64,000 bases of DNA from Methylomonas albis (GTDB taxonomy: Bacteria; Pseudomonadota; Gammaproteobacteria; Methylococcales; Methylomonadaceae). The position numbers and the translations under genes were made by a program. The notes under the pieces are model-generated. The model was not told the DNA's origin and made no database searches. It saw only the letters and a program-made list of their open reading frames with translations. Positions 46,264 to 54,560 of this stretch are shown here, in pieces. Each line of letters opens with the position of its first letter. Position 1 is the first letter of the stretch. The stretch is from the NCBI RefSeq assembly GCF_014850955.1, contig NZ_JACXSS010000001.1, forward strand, positions 2,666,001 through 2,730,000. The letters are read 5' to 3'.

Positions 46264-46557
46264 AGCCTTGTATTTTCGAGCGGCTTTGGCCCGCCAACCC
46301 TGTATTTTCATGATCTTGGCAATGGCGTGTGGACTGGCTCGATGCCCCTCGCCATTCAGTCGCTTGGCAATCCTGGGCGAACCAATAAGGGCTTTTTCAT
46401 CCTCAAAAACACGCTTCACTTCAACGACCAATACTGCGTGCGTTTGCTGGCGTTCGGAAGGCCGACGATTCTTCCATTGATAGCAACCACTCCGTGAAAC
46501 CGTCAAGAGTCGGCACATCAAACTCACTGAAAACTGCTGTTCGTGCTGCTGAATCAT
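46264..46557 (-). pseudogene. IS3 OrfB transposase, N-terminal fragment
   Basis: About 98 residues from MIQQHEQQFSVS through the helix-turn-helix SRSGCYQWKNR and VKRVFEDEKALIGSPRIAKRLNGEG to KIQGWRAKAARKYKA, the usual IS3 OrfB N-terminus. After KYKA the intron fragment begins, so the catalytic DDE core is lost. Confidence 0.82.
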
Positions 46558-46567
46558 GGCGTACTTT

Positions 46568-46869
46568 ACCGGTGCTGGCTCGCAAAGTACGCCGCCGCCT
46601 TTTTTAAAATAGCGGCCTCTTCTTCGAGTCGAGCATCGTCACGTTTGAGTTGTGCACGCTCGGCTTGGTGCAGCTTTTGATCTTCGAAGGATTGGCCCGT
46701 TTGCCGGCCTTTAGATTGCCAGCCATACAACATTGACGGGGCAATACCTAAATCCTTGGCCGCTTGCGGGACGCCATCTCGTGTCGCCTGTTCCAGGGCT
46801 CGCTCTTTAAATTGCGGGATATAGCGATTGCGTTGGCTGGATTCGTTTTTTTGGTTTGTTCATTTTCAT
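46568..46869 (-). pseudogene. IS3 OrfA transposase, frameshifted
   Basis: From an ATG at 46869 (or 46863) with AGGAG upstream, the frame reads MKMNKPKK and then leaves the true frame in a run of seven A. One A fewer restores NESSQRNRYIPQFKERALEQ, then the HTH QAAKDLGIAPSMLYGWQSKG, a leucine-zipper-like segment and a stop at 46568. OrfA of IS3 elements is a DNA-binding protein of this type. Confidence 0.78.
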
Positions 46870-47006
46870 AAGACTCCTCACGGTTAGAGATTACTCTCTT
46901 AGCTGGGTGTCTGTGAATTCGGGGCAAGATCAGTGAGGCAACGACCCGTTTTTATGGCCCCCCTTGGGTTATTTAATTTGAGGCAATTCGCTCCGCACGT
47001 TTAGGT

Positions 47007-47035
47007 TTGACAGCAACCTACTGCGTTCGTATAAT
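47007..47035 (+). promoter_or_regulatory. Consensus sigma-70 promoter of tRNA-Leu
   Basis: TTGACA (47007-47012), a 17-base spacer and TATAAT (47030-47035): a perfect match to consensus, 28 bases ahead of the tRNA gene. Confidence 0.9.
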
Positions 47036-47063
47036 ATCGGCTTTACTTGCTCACGCAGGTATA

Positions 47064-47150
47064 GCCGAGGTGGTGAAATTGGTAGACGCGCTAGCTTCAG
47101 GTGCTAGTAGGGGTAACCCTGTGGAGGTTCAAGTCCTCTCCTCGGCACCA
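47064..47150 (+). tRNA. tRNA-Leu (CAG)
   Basis: 87 bases from GCCGAGG to an encoded CCA, class II with a long variable arm (TAGGGGTAACCCTG). The anticodon stem CTAGC/GCTAG holds the loop TTCAGGT, giving CAG. Its intact 3' end faces the integrase remnant and is the likely attachment site of an old integrative element. Confidence 0.96.
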
Positions 47151-47385
47151 TACTTAATTCGTTGAGTATGGCTTCAACTAAAACTCTTTCAACTCATTGT
47201 AATTACAATTTAATTTGCAGTTGCAGTGCATTAGGCCTTTCCAACATTAAGAAATGCTGGAAAGATCGGGACCAGAATACCGCCGTAAAGCTCCTTTGTC
47301 ACACTGGCGTCACAATGAGGGCGAAAAATGGCAACAATTCGCAAAAGACTTGGCAAGTATCAAGTTCAAATCCGCAAAGAAAATA

Positions 47386-48238
47386 GGGGCTGTTGCCGTT
47401 TTACATGGGCAACCAAATGAAAGCGCAGGCCAAAGCGACGACACTTTCAAAATTGCGTTTCAATTTGTCATATCGCGTCGCGATGGCTCTGAAATGTTTC
47501 AGTCGCGCAAATACATTTTCAACGAGGTGGCGATACTTGTAGAGGCACCAGTCCATTTCGTCATTCCCAATGGTTGAGTTCTGTTTTCTAGGAATGATAG
47601 GCACACTCCCTTTGTCTCGAATTTGAATACGTAAAGACTCACTGTCATAGCCTTTATCAGCAATCATGTGGGCAGCCAAAGGGAGTTTAGCCACCAATTC
47701 CGGCGCTTCTTTACAGTCGTGCACCTCGCCCCCCGTCACCGAGAAATGAATGGGCAGCCCGCAAGCATCAACGGCCATATGGATTTTGGTGGTGTTGCCC
47801 GCGACGGATTTTCCAATGGCTGTTTCCTGCTCATGGGCCGCGCCACTACTATGTTGATGAGCCTTCACAATACTGCCGTCGATAAATGCCCATTCCAAAT
47901 CCGGTTCCACCACCAGTCCCCGAAAGATACCCATCAATTTTTCCTGAAGCGACCACGCGTTGAATCGTTTATACACGGCATTCCATTTGCCAAACGTTAT
48001 AGGCAAGTCTCGCCAGGGGCAGCCTACTCGCAAGCGATAAAAAATCCCCTCTACCGTTTGTCGTAGCGAAGGCTTGTCATAAATCCCCAGGCTCAACATG
48101 ATGGCTTTGAATTTATTCCAGTATTCATCCGTAAACAACTGTCGTGGCATCGCTTGAGTATAGGTTGATTGAAAAACTCAAGCATTTGGGCTATTCAGTT
48201 CGATTTCAAGGCTATCATCCCAAAACGGCAACAGCCTC
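47386..48238 (-). mobile_element. IS5-family insertion sequence (IS427-like)
   Basis: 853 bases with 17-base terminal inverted repeats, GGGGCTGTTGCCGTTTT at the left against GAGGCTGTTGCCGTTTT at the right (one mismatch), flanked by a TA duplication, as is usual for this group. It carries one intact transposase gene and is probably still able to move. Confidence 0.93.
47401..48150 (-). CDS. IS5-family transposase
   Basis: 249 residues, intact. An N-terminal DUF4096-like part (MPRQLFTDEYWNKF ... GCPWRDLP) is followed by the DDE catalytic domain: first Asp in WAFIDGSIVKAHQH, second Asp in MIADKGYDSESLR, and Glu in RHLVENVFARLKHFRAIATRYDK. Length and motifs match IS427-type elements, and it lies inside the inverted repeats. 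Confidence 0.93.
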   Translation of the reverse strand: MPRQLFTDEYWNKFKAIMLSLGIYDKPSLRQTVEGIFYRLRVGCPWRDLPITFGKWNAVYKRFNAWSLQEKLMGIFRGLVVEPDLEWAFIDGSIVKAHQHSSGAAHEQETAIGKSVAGNTTKIHMAVDACGLPIHFSVTGGEVHDCKEAPELVAKLPLAAHMIADKGYDSESLRIQIRDKGSVPIIPRKQNSTIGNDEMDWCLYKYRHLVENVFARLKHFRAIATRYDKLKRNFESVVALACAFIWLPM

Positions 48239-48290
48239 TAAAAGTTTCAGCAAAACTTTTCCTGATTCCCCACTCCCCTCAGCAACTTCC

Positions 48291-48557
48291 ATGCACCGCT
48301 GGGACGCCTTTCACGAAGGCTTGGACTGAGGTTCGCAAGTCGAAGCCTATCTGGCGCGCTACGGCCATTGTCCGGAACGAGTGCTCGCTGATCCGATCTA
48401 CGGCACCCGTGCCAACCGCGACTACCTGAAGCAACGGGGTATTCGCTTTGCCGGCAAGCCACTAGGCCACCCCAAGCAAGAAACCGAGGCCAACCGCGAA
48501 CTAAATCAGCGTGCTCGGTGCAATCTGAGCCGTTCGCTTGTGCTTACCTTGAGCTGA
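48291..48557 (+). pseudogene. Second transposase remnant (IS4/IS5-type)
   Basis: HRWDAFHEGLD, an in-frame TGA at 48327, then GSQVEAYLARYGHCPERVLADPIYGTRANRDYLKQRGIRFAG and LGHPKQETEAN. This is the second-Asp region of an IS1182/IS5-type DDE transposase. The N-terminal part, the later Glu region and much of the core are missing. The stop codon at 48555 lies in the 16-bp inverted repeat, so this is the last part of that older element. Confidence 0.75.
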
Positions 48558-48569
48558 TTTACTGAGCAG
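48554..48569. repeat. Right arm of the 16-bp inverted repeat
   Basis: CTGATTTACTGAGCAG, the exact complement of 45492-45507. It begins one base before the stop codon of the transposase remnant (48555-48557), as terminal repeats of insertion sequences often do. Confidence 0.75.
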
Positions 48570-48592
48570 ACTCTATTTATATTCGCGCTGGT

Positions 48593-51500
48593 TCAATACC
48601 TGACTTGCACCGCTTCGATCGACAACAATCGCCTTAAGCGGATTAGCAATTCATCGCTGGGATAGACCCGCCAGTCGTCACCCAGCTGAAGATTGGCTTT
48701 GGCTTCGGTTTTCGCAAACTCAATACTGATCGGACAAAGACCGCCGCAAAATGGCTTCAGCGTTTCCGCCAGCTCGACAACAAAACTGCGCTCCATCTGC
48801 CATTGCCTGCTATCCCAATTCAACACAATAGCCCTGGCAAACATTTCCCGCGCCTGCTCCATGCTGTAGAGTTTTTCGGCAGTCATGCGTAGACTATTGG
48901 TAAAATCATCCATTGCTAACGAGCCTTCCGCGACCAACAACGTATCCTTCGCCAGCAAATTTCGGTATTTATCGAAAATCCCGCTGAAAGCCGCTACTTC
49001 CAACCTACCGGTACGGTCATCCAAGGTTGCGAAACCCATCATCTTGCCTTGCTTAGTCTGCCGGGTGCGCATTTCCACCACCAAACCGGCGACCCGCCCT
49101 TCCATTTTACCTCTGGAGCGACCGGCATCGACTTCCAGGCTAGCTAAGGAGCCGTGGGTAATATGTTTCAATTCCGGCAGATACTCGGCTATGGGATGAC
49201 CAGTCAGGAACAGGCCCAGAGTCTGCTTCTCCGCTTCCAGCTTTTCTTTTTCGGTCCACGCCTCGACCATCGTGGAATAGGCTTCCGCTTCGCCATCACT
49301 GACCTCTACCTGCACCGCCAAGCCGAATAAATCGTTTTGACCGGCCAACGCCATTTTTCCGTGCTGTTCGGCAACTCGCAGCGCGGTGGTCAATTCGGCC
49401 AGATGCGCGGCACGGTTAGGATCAATGGTGTCCAAGGCGCCGGCCCTGATCAACGCTTCCAGAACCCGGCGGTTGACCTTACGCAAATCGACGCGTTTGC
49501 ACAAATCGTACAAGCCGGCGTAGGGGCCGTTGGCCTTTCGTTCCTTCAATAAATCATCAATCGCGTTTTCGCCAACGCCCTTGATTGCACCGACACCGTA
49601 AACGATCTGTCCTTTGTCGTTGACGGTAAAACGGAAATCGGAAATATTAATGTCCGGTGGACAGATCTCAAGCTTCATTTCCCGGCACTCGTCGATCAGC
49701 ACCACCACCTTATCGGTATTATCCATATCCGACGACATCACCGCCGCCATAAACGCCGCCGGATAATGCGCTTTCAACCAGGCGGTCTGATAAGCAACCA
49801 AAGCGTAAGCCGCCGAATGCGACTTGTTAAAACCGTAGCCGGCAAACTTCTCCATCAAGTCGAAAACGTAGGTGGCGATTTTTTCGTCAATCTGGTTCGC
49901 CACCGAACCCGACATGAACTTTTCCCTTTCCTTGGCCATTTCCTCAGGCTTTTTCTTACCCATCGCCCGCCGCAACATATCCGCGCCGCCCAAGGTGTAC
50001 ATCGCCAATTCCCGGGCGATTTGCATCACCTGTTCCTGATACAGGATAACGCCGTTGGTCGGCTTCAGGATCGGTTCTAGCAAGGGATGGGCGTATTCCG
50101 CCTTGGCACCATGCTTGACATTGATGTAGTCGTCGACCATGCCCGACTCCAAGGGCCCGGGACGAAATAACGCCACCAACGCGATAATGTCGTCGAAGCA
50201 ATCCGGTTTCAGTTTTTTGATCAACTCCTTCATGCCGCGCGACTCCAGCTGAAACACGGCTGTGGTCTGGGCGTTCTTCAATAATTCATAGCTGGGCAGG
50301 TCGTCGCGAGGAATCTGGGTAATATCCACCGGCTCTTCGCCACGCTGCGCGCGCTGGCAATTGATGGTCTGCAGCGCCCAATCGATAATCGTCAGCGTCC
50401 GCAAACCCAAGAAGTCGAACTTGACCAAGCCAACCGCCTCGACATCGTCCTTATCAAACTGGGTAACTAGGTTGCCGCCACCCTGTTCGCAATACAATGG
50501 ACTAAAATCGGTGAGCTTGGTCGGCGAAATCACCACGCCGCCAGCGTGCTTGCCGGCGTTACGGGAAATACCTTCCAGCGAACGCGCCATATCGATTAGC
50601 GACTTGACCTCTTCCTCGGTATCATACAAAGCCTTCAACTCGGCACTGTCTTGCAGGGCTTTGCCCAGAGTCATACCAATTTCAAATGGAATCAGTTTTG
50701 CCAGCCTATCCACGAAACCGTAGGCATGCCCCATCACCCGTCCCACGTCGCGAATAACCGCTTTGGCGGCCATCGAACCGTATGTAATAATCTGCGAAAC
50801 GTGGTCGCGCCCATAGTGGCGGGCCACATAATCGATGACTTCGTCACGGCGTTCCATGCAAAAGTCGATATCAAAATCGGGCATCGATACCCGTTCCGGA
50901 TTCAAAAATCGCTCGAACAGCAAATCGAATTCGATAGGATCGAGATCGGTAATCTTCAACGCATACGCCACCAAGGAACCGGCACCCGAACCCCGACCCG
51001 GACCAACCGGTATCGCATTATTCTTCGCCCACTGAATAAAGTCCGCGACGATCATGAAATAGCCGGGAAAACCCATTTGGGTGATCACGCTCAGCTCGAT
51101 TTCCAACCGTTCGTCATAGACTTTACGATTTTCCTCGAAGCTAGCCTTGCCTATCGGTGGATACTGGATCAAACGTTCTTCGAGACCTTTCCGCGAAGCC
51201 TGTTTGAAATAGTCATCCAGCGTCATCCCTTCAGGAACCGGGAAATCGGGCAAATAGTTTTCGCCTAGCGTTAGCTCGACAGTACAGCGTTTGGCAATTT
51301 CCACGCTATTGGCCAAGGCTTCCGGAATATCCGAAAACAATTCGGCCATTTCTTCGGCCGTACGCAAATACTGCTGAGCGGTATAGTTTTTCGGGCGGCG
51401 GCTATCGTCCAACACGCGGCCTTGATTAATGCAAACCCGGACTTCATGTGCGTCGAAATCATGCTTGCTGATAAAACGTACATCGTTAGTGGCGACCACC

Positions 51501-52081
51501 GGTAAATCCAGTTCGGTAGCCAAATCGGCTACTAAATTAATGTAACGTTCCTCATCCGCTTTACCGACCCTCTGCAACTCCAGGTAGAAACTGTTTTCGA
51601 ACAAATCGCGCCAAAATTCGGCACACCGTTTGGCTTGCTCGGCATTTTCCGCCAACAAAGCTTGGCCAACGTCACCGTCCATCGCTCCCGACAGAACGAT
51701 CAATCCTTCGTGATTCTCAGCTATCCAGTCCTTTTGCAACATGGGAATCCCTTGATGCTGCCCCTCTTGATAGCCACGGGAAATCAACTCGGTCAAGGTC
51801 ACATAGCCTTTTTTATTGCGCGCGAGCATGGTCAAGCGAAACGGTGCAGCGGGTTCATCCGGGTTGAAAATCAGCACGTCGGCGCCTATCAAGGGCTTGA
51901 TACCGGCGCCTTGCGCGGCTTTATAGAATTTAACTAGCGAAAACAGATTACTCTGTTCGGTAATGGCGCCGGCCGGCATCGCATACTCAGCCAGTTTTTT
52001 CACTAAGGGCTTAATTCTGACGATACCGTCAACCAAGGAAAACTCGGTATGGATGCGAAGATGAACGAAACTCGGCGTCAT
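48593..52081 (-). CDS. dnaE: DNA polymerase III alpha subunit
   Basis: 1162 residues, E. coli length (1160). Catalytic subunit of the replicative polymerase. Seen: PHP domain start FVHLRIHTEFSLVDG, palm motifs GPGRGSGAGSLVAYAL and MPDFDIDFCMERRDEV (catalytic Asp), finger segment, tandem HhH region and C-terminal OB-fold with GRVAGLVVEMRTRQTKQGKMMGF. Seven bases downstream of rnhB in the order rnhB-dnaE common to gammaproteobacteria. Its end lies 24 bases from the mobile island. Confidence 0.98.
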   Translation of the reverse strand: MTPSFVHLRIHTEFSLVDGIVRIKPLVKKLAEYAMPAGAITEQSNLFSLVKFYKAAQGAGIKPLIGADVLIFNPDEPAAPFRLTMLARNKKGYVTLTELISRGYQEGQHQGIPMLQKDWIAENHEGLIVLSGAMDGDVGQALLAENAEQAKRCAEFWRDLFENSFYLELQRVGKADEERYINLVADLATELDLPVVATNDVRFISKHDFDAHEVRVCINQGRVLDDSRRPKNYTAQQYLRTAEEMAELFSDIPEALANSVEIAKRCTVELTLGENYLPDFPVPEGMTLDDYFKQASRKGLEERLIQYPPIGKASFEENRKVYDERLEIELSVITQMGFPGYFMIVADFIQWAKNNAIPVGPGRGSGAGSLVAYALKITDLDPIEFDLLFERFLNPERVSMPDFDIDFCMERRDEVIDYVARHYGRDHVSQIITYGSMAAKAVIRDVGRVMGHAYGFVDRLAKLIPFEIGMTLGKALQDSAELKALYDTEEEVKSLIDMARSLEGISRNAGKHAGGVVISPTKLTDFSPLYCEQGGGNLVTQFDKDDVEAVGLVKFDFLGLRTLTIIDWALQTINCQRAQRGEEPVDITQIPRDDLPSYELLKNAQTTAVFQLESRGMKELIKKLKPDCFDDIIALVALFRPGPLESGMVDDYINVKHGAKAEYAHPLLEPILKPTNGVILYQEQVMQIARELAMYTLGGADMLRRAMGKKKPEEMAKEREKFMSGSVANQIDEKIATYVFDLMEKFAGYGFNKSHSAAYALVAYQTAWLKAHYPAAFMAAVMSSDMDNTDKVVVLIDECREMKLEICPPDINISDFRFTVNDKGQIVYGVGAIKGVGENAIDDLLKERKANGPYAGLYDLCKRVDLRKVNRRVLEALIRAGALDTIDPNRAAHLAELTTALRVAEQHGKMALAGQNDLFGLAVQVEVSDGEAEAYSTMVEAWTEKEKLEAEKQTLGLFLTGHPIAEYLPELKHITHGSLASLEVDAGRSRGKMEGRVAGLVVEMRTRQTKQGKMMGFATLDDRTGRLEVAAFSGIFDKYRNLLAKDTLLVAEGSLAMDDFTNSLRMTAEKLYSMEQAREMFARAIVLNWDSRQWQMERSFVVELAETLKPFCGGLCPISIEFAKTEAKANLQLGDDWRVYPSDELLIRLRRLLSIEAVQVRY

Positions 52082-52087
52082 GGCTGT

Positions 52088-52678
52088 TTAAGTAAGATAC
52101 TTTTTAACCGGGGCAAACGATTTTCGATGTTGCGAGGTTATGCCAAATTGTTGCAGCGCGACTGAATGCTGCTGGGTAGGATAACCTTTATGCACGGCGA
52201 AGGCATAACCGGGAAACAGCCTATCCAGGGTCTGCATTTCCTCGTCGCGCGCGACTTTGGCTAATATCGAGGCAGCGGAAATTTCCGCGACCAATAAATC
52301 GCCTTGCACAATAGCTTCACCGGGTATATCCAACACCGGTAGCCGATTGCCGTCCACTTTGACCCAGTCAGGGCGATATGCCAATTGAGATACAGCCCGC
52401 TGCATCGCCACCATCGTCGCTTGCAGAATGTTGATAGTGTCGATTTCACTGGCTTCCGCGCGTGCAACAGCCCAGCACAAAGCATTGGCCTTGATCTGTT
52501 CGGCTAGTAGCTTACGCTTTTTTTCTGTGAGTTTTTTAGAGTCGGTCAATCCGGCAATCGGTTTGGTGGGATCGAGAATGACTGCCGCTGCGACCACAGG
52601 TCCGACTATGCAGCCGCGGCCAACTTCGTCGATACCGGCTATGCGTAGGGTGTTATCGGAGAATGCCGCGTGTGACAT
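52088..52678 (-). CDS. rnhB: Ribonuclease HII
   Basis: 196 residues. Removes single ribonucleotides and RNA primers from [24 protein letters not shown] has the catalytic Asp/Glu pair, later Asp in VKVDGNRLP and in KVARDEEM. It overlaps lpxA by 26 bases; lpxB, normally between the two, is missing. Confidence 0.96.
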   Translation of the reverse strand: MSHAAFSDNTLRIAGIDEVGRGCIVGPVVAAAVILDPTKPIAGLTDSKKLTEKKRKLLAEQIKANALCWAVARAEASEIDTINILQATMVAMQRAVSQLAYRPDWVKVDGNRLPVLDIPGEAIVQGDLLVAEISAASILAKVARDEEMQTLDRLFPGYAFAVHKGYPTQQHSVALQQFGITSQHRKSFAPVKKYLT

Positions 52679-53423
52679 TGCGTAGAAAGCTGACCATATT
52701 GGAAAGTTCGTTGCTTTCGCCGGCCATATCTTCCATTTCTTCTATAGCGTCTTCCAAGCGCAAATTATTTTTGTAGAGGATTTTATAGGCTTTGCGAATC
52801 TGCCTGATCACTTCCGCTGGCACGCCGTTACGCTCCATGCCAACCGAATTGATACCGTGCGGCCGCGTGGGTCTACCGCCGACCATGACATAGGGAGGAA
52901 TATCCTGCGTAATCGCGCTACCCATCGCCGAAAAGCTGTATTCACCGATTTGGGTAAATTGATGCACTAAGGTAAAACCACCGAGTATGGCGTGATCACC
53001 GAGATGTACATGGCCTGCAATCGAGGCGCCGTTAGCCATGATCACGTGATCGCCAATAATGCAATCGTGCGCGACATGGGTGTAGGCCATAAATAGGTTG
53101 TCGCTTCCGACCAAGGTCAGACCCTGATCTTGCTGTGTCCCCCGGTGCATCGTGCAAAACTCGCGAATCACATTGCGATCGCCAATTTCCAAGCGGGTGA
53201 TTTCGTCGGCATATTTTTTATCTTGCGGATCTTCGCCTATCGAGGTGAATTGATAAATAGTGTTGCCTTTACCGATAGCGGTAGGGCCTTTAATCACCAC
53301 GTGCGGCCCAATCTCGGTGCCCGAATCTATCTGCACATCGGCACCGATTACCGAGAATGGCCCAATTTTTACATCGTCGGCCAATTCGGCATTGATATGA
53401 ACAACCGCTCTGGGATCTATCAT
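52653..53423 (-). CDS. lpxA: UDP-N-acetylglucosamine acyltransferase LpxA
   Basis: 256 residues. First step of lipid A synthesis. A left-handed beta-helix of hexapeptide repeats, [27 protein letters not shown] at the start, with the catalytic His in [19 protein letters not shown] and the C-terminal helical domain. It starts directly after the fabZ stop codon, so the two are one operon. Confidence 0.96.
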   Translation of the reverse strand: MIDPRAVVHINAELADDVKIGPFSVIGADVQIDSGTEIGPHVVIKGPTAIGKGNTIYQFTSIGEDPQDKKYADEITRLEIGDRNVIREFCTMHRGTQQDQGLTLVGSDNLFMAYTHVAHDCIIGDHVIMANGASIAGHVHLGDHAILGGFTLVHQFTQIGEYSFSAMGSAITQDIPPYVMVGGRPTRPHGINSVGMERNGVPAEVIRQIRKAYKILYKNNLRLEDAIEEMEDMAGESNELSNMVSFLRNVTRGILR

Positions 53424-53873
53424 TTAGCCCTCTGCGGCCACAGCCGCGCACATGATTTGCGCACTGGCGGCCAACTCACCGTCCACTTCCGCACGGCATT
53501 CAAACGACCATAAGTGGCGTTTGTGTTTGATATAAGTCACTTCCAGTCGCAATTGATCGCCGGGAACGACTTGTTTTTTGAAACGGGCATTATCGATACC
53601 AGCAAGAAAATACGTTGTACCTTTGCCCAGTTTATTGTCACTCTGCGAAGTAAGTAGCGCGGTAGCTTGCGCTAACGCTTCCATAATCAACACGCCGGGA
53701 AAAATGGGTTTATGCGGAAAATGGCCTTGGAAAAACGGCTCATTGAATGTCACGTTTTTCACCGCCAGCAAACGTACACCGGGCTCTGATTCAAGCACCT
53801 TGTCTACCAGCAGAAAAGGATAGCGATGCGGTAAGAGTTCCTGAATTTGTAACATATCGAGTGAGCCGGCCAT
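53424..53873 (-). CDS. fabZ: 3-hydroxyacyl-ACP dehydratase FabZ
   Basis: 149 residues, hotdog fold with the catalytic helix: [13 protein letters not shown], then [20 protein letters not shown], where His and Glu are catalytic. Dehydrates hydroxyacyl-ACP in fatty acid synthesis. It lies before lpxA; lpxD, usually between skp and fabZ, is missing in the 105-base gap. Confidence 0.96.
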   Translation of the reverse strand: MAGSLDMLQIQELLPHRYPFLLVDKVLESEPGVRLLAVKNVTFNEPFFQGHFPHKPIFPGVLIMEALAQATALLTSQSDNKLGKGTTYFLAGIDNARFKKQVVPGDQLRLEVTYIKHKRHLWSFECRAEVDGELAASAQIMCAAVAAEG

Positions 53874-53978
53874 GAGTTATCTGTACGAAAAGGGGGGAAG
53901 CGGGAAGTTCGCGTGGACTCGGAACCTCCCTACTTTAGTACTGCATGCTTCCGCGATTAGCGAAGCATCGGAGAAAGT

Positions 53979-54479
53979 TTATTGCGACAATGTTTCCAGT
54001 TTTTGCTGTACGCGGCTGGTGACGTCGATTTGATCGTTTGCATAAATAACGCCGTCAGTCAGCAATAAATCGAACGACTCTTCTTTAGCTAACGCTCTTA
54101 CTGCTTCGACAATACGTTTTTGCAGGTTGCCTAACTCTTCGTTTCTACGCATATTGAAATCCTCGCTGAACTCCTGTTGTGCACGAGCTGCGTCGCGTTT
54201 TTTATCGAGAATGTCTTTTTCGATTCTATGACGTTCTTCCTCGCCCATTACAGCTGTGTCGCGACCCAACTTTTCTTCCAGTGATTTGATCTCTTTTTGC
54301 TGAGAAACCAGTGTTTTGTCTCTTGGTGAAAATTCAGTTTCCAAGCGAGTTTTTGCTTTAACGGCTTGCGGCGCTTTTTCCAACACCTTAGCCACATTAA
54401 CAAAGCCGATTTTCAGCTCTGCATGACTCACGCCAGCACAAATCATCAGCATTAAGAACAAAGAAATTCTATTTTTCAT
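53979..54479 (-). CDS. skp: Periplasmic chaperone Skp (OmpH)
   Basis: 166 residues from MKNRISLFLM, chosen over an ATG 12 bases upstream because the signal peptide (ending SHA) then has the usual length. The mature protein starts ELKIGFVNVAKVLE and has the long tentacle coiled coil (about 50-110) that holds unfolded outer-membrane proteins for BamA. It lies downstream of bamA on the same strand. Confidence 0.92.
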   Translation of the reverse strand: MKNRISLFLMLMICAGVSHAELKIGFVNVAKVLEKAPQAVKAKTRLETEFSPRDKTLVSQQKEIKSLEEKLGRDTAVMGEEERHRIEKDILDKKRDAARAQQEFSEDFNMRRNEELGNLQKRIVEAVRALAKEESFDLLLTDGVIYANDQIDVTSRVQQKLETLSQ

Positions 54480-54560
54480 GGTCAAAACCATCTCCGGTTA
54501 ATATTTGAGTTTAAGACAGAACGCAAGCGCCATTATAGGGCAAAACAGGCTCAAACTAAA

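Larger units (their letters stand above)
45595..46932 (-). mobile_element. Degenerate IS3-family insertion sequence
   Basis: 1.34 kb with imperfect terminal inverted repeats: TGGTCTTGCCCGCATTTCAC at the left (45595) against TGATCTTGCCCCGAATTCAC read from the right end (46932), both continuing into AGACACC. It contains a frameshifted OrfA, an OrfB split by a group II intron remnant with loss of the middle DDE part, and a frameshifted OrfB end. No short direct repeat flanks it. It cannot transpose on its own. Confidence 0.82.
47328..48280 (+). pseudogene. Phage-type integrase, N-terminal remnant split by an IS5-type element
   Basis: MATIRKRLGKYQVQIRKEN (47328-47385) is the usual start of tyrosine integrases. 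The IS5-type element interrupts it at a TA. Removing the element and one TA gives the frame IRKENKSFSKTFPDS across the junction (48239 on). The rest of the integrase is missing, so the C-terminal catalytic part was lost. Lies 177 bases after tRNA-Leu, the common layout of tRNA-borne integrative elements. Confidence 0.72.

Noticed and set aside
47162-47386. Small plus-strand frame after tRNA-Leu
   Set aside because: It reads a different frame from the integrase remnant and has no family features.
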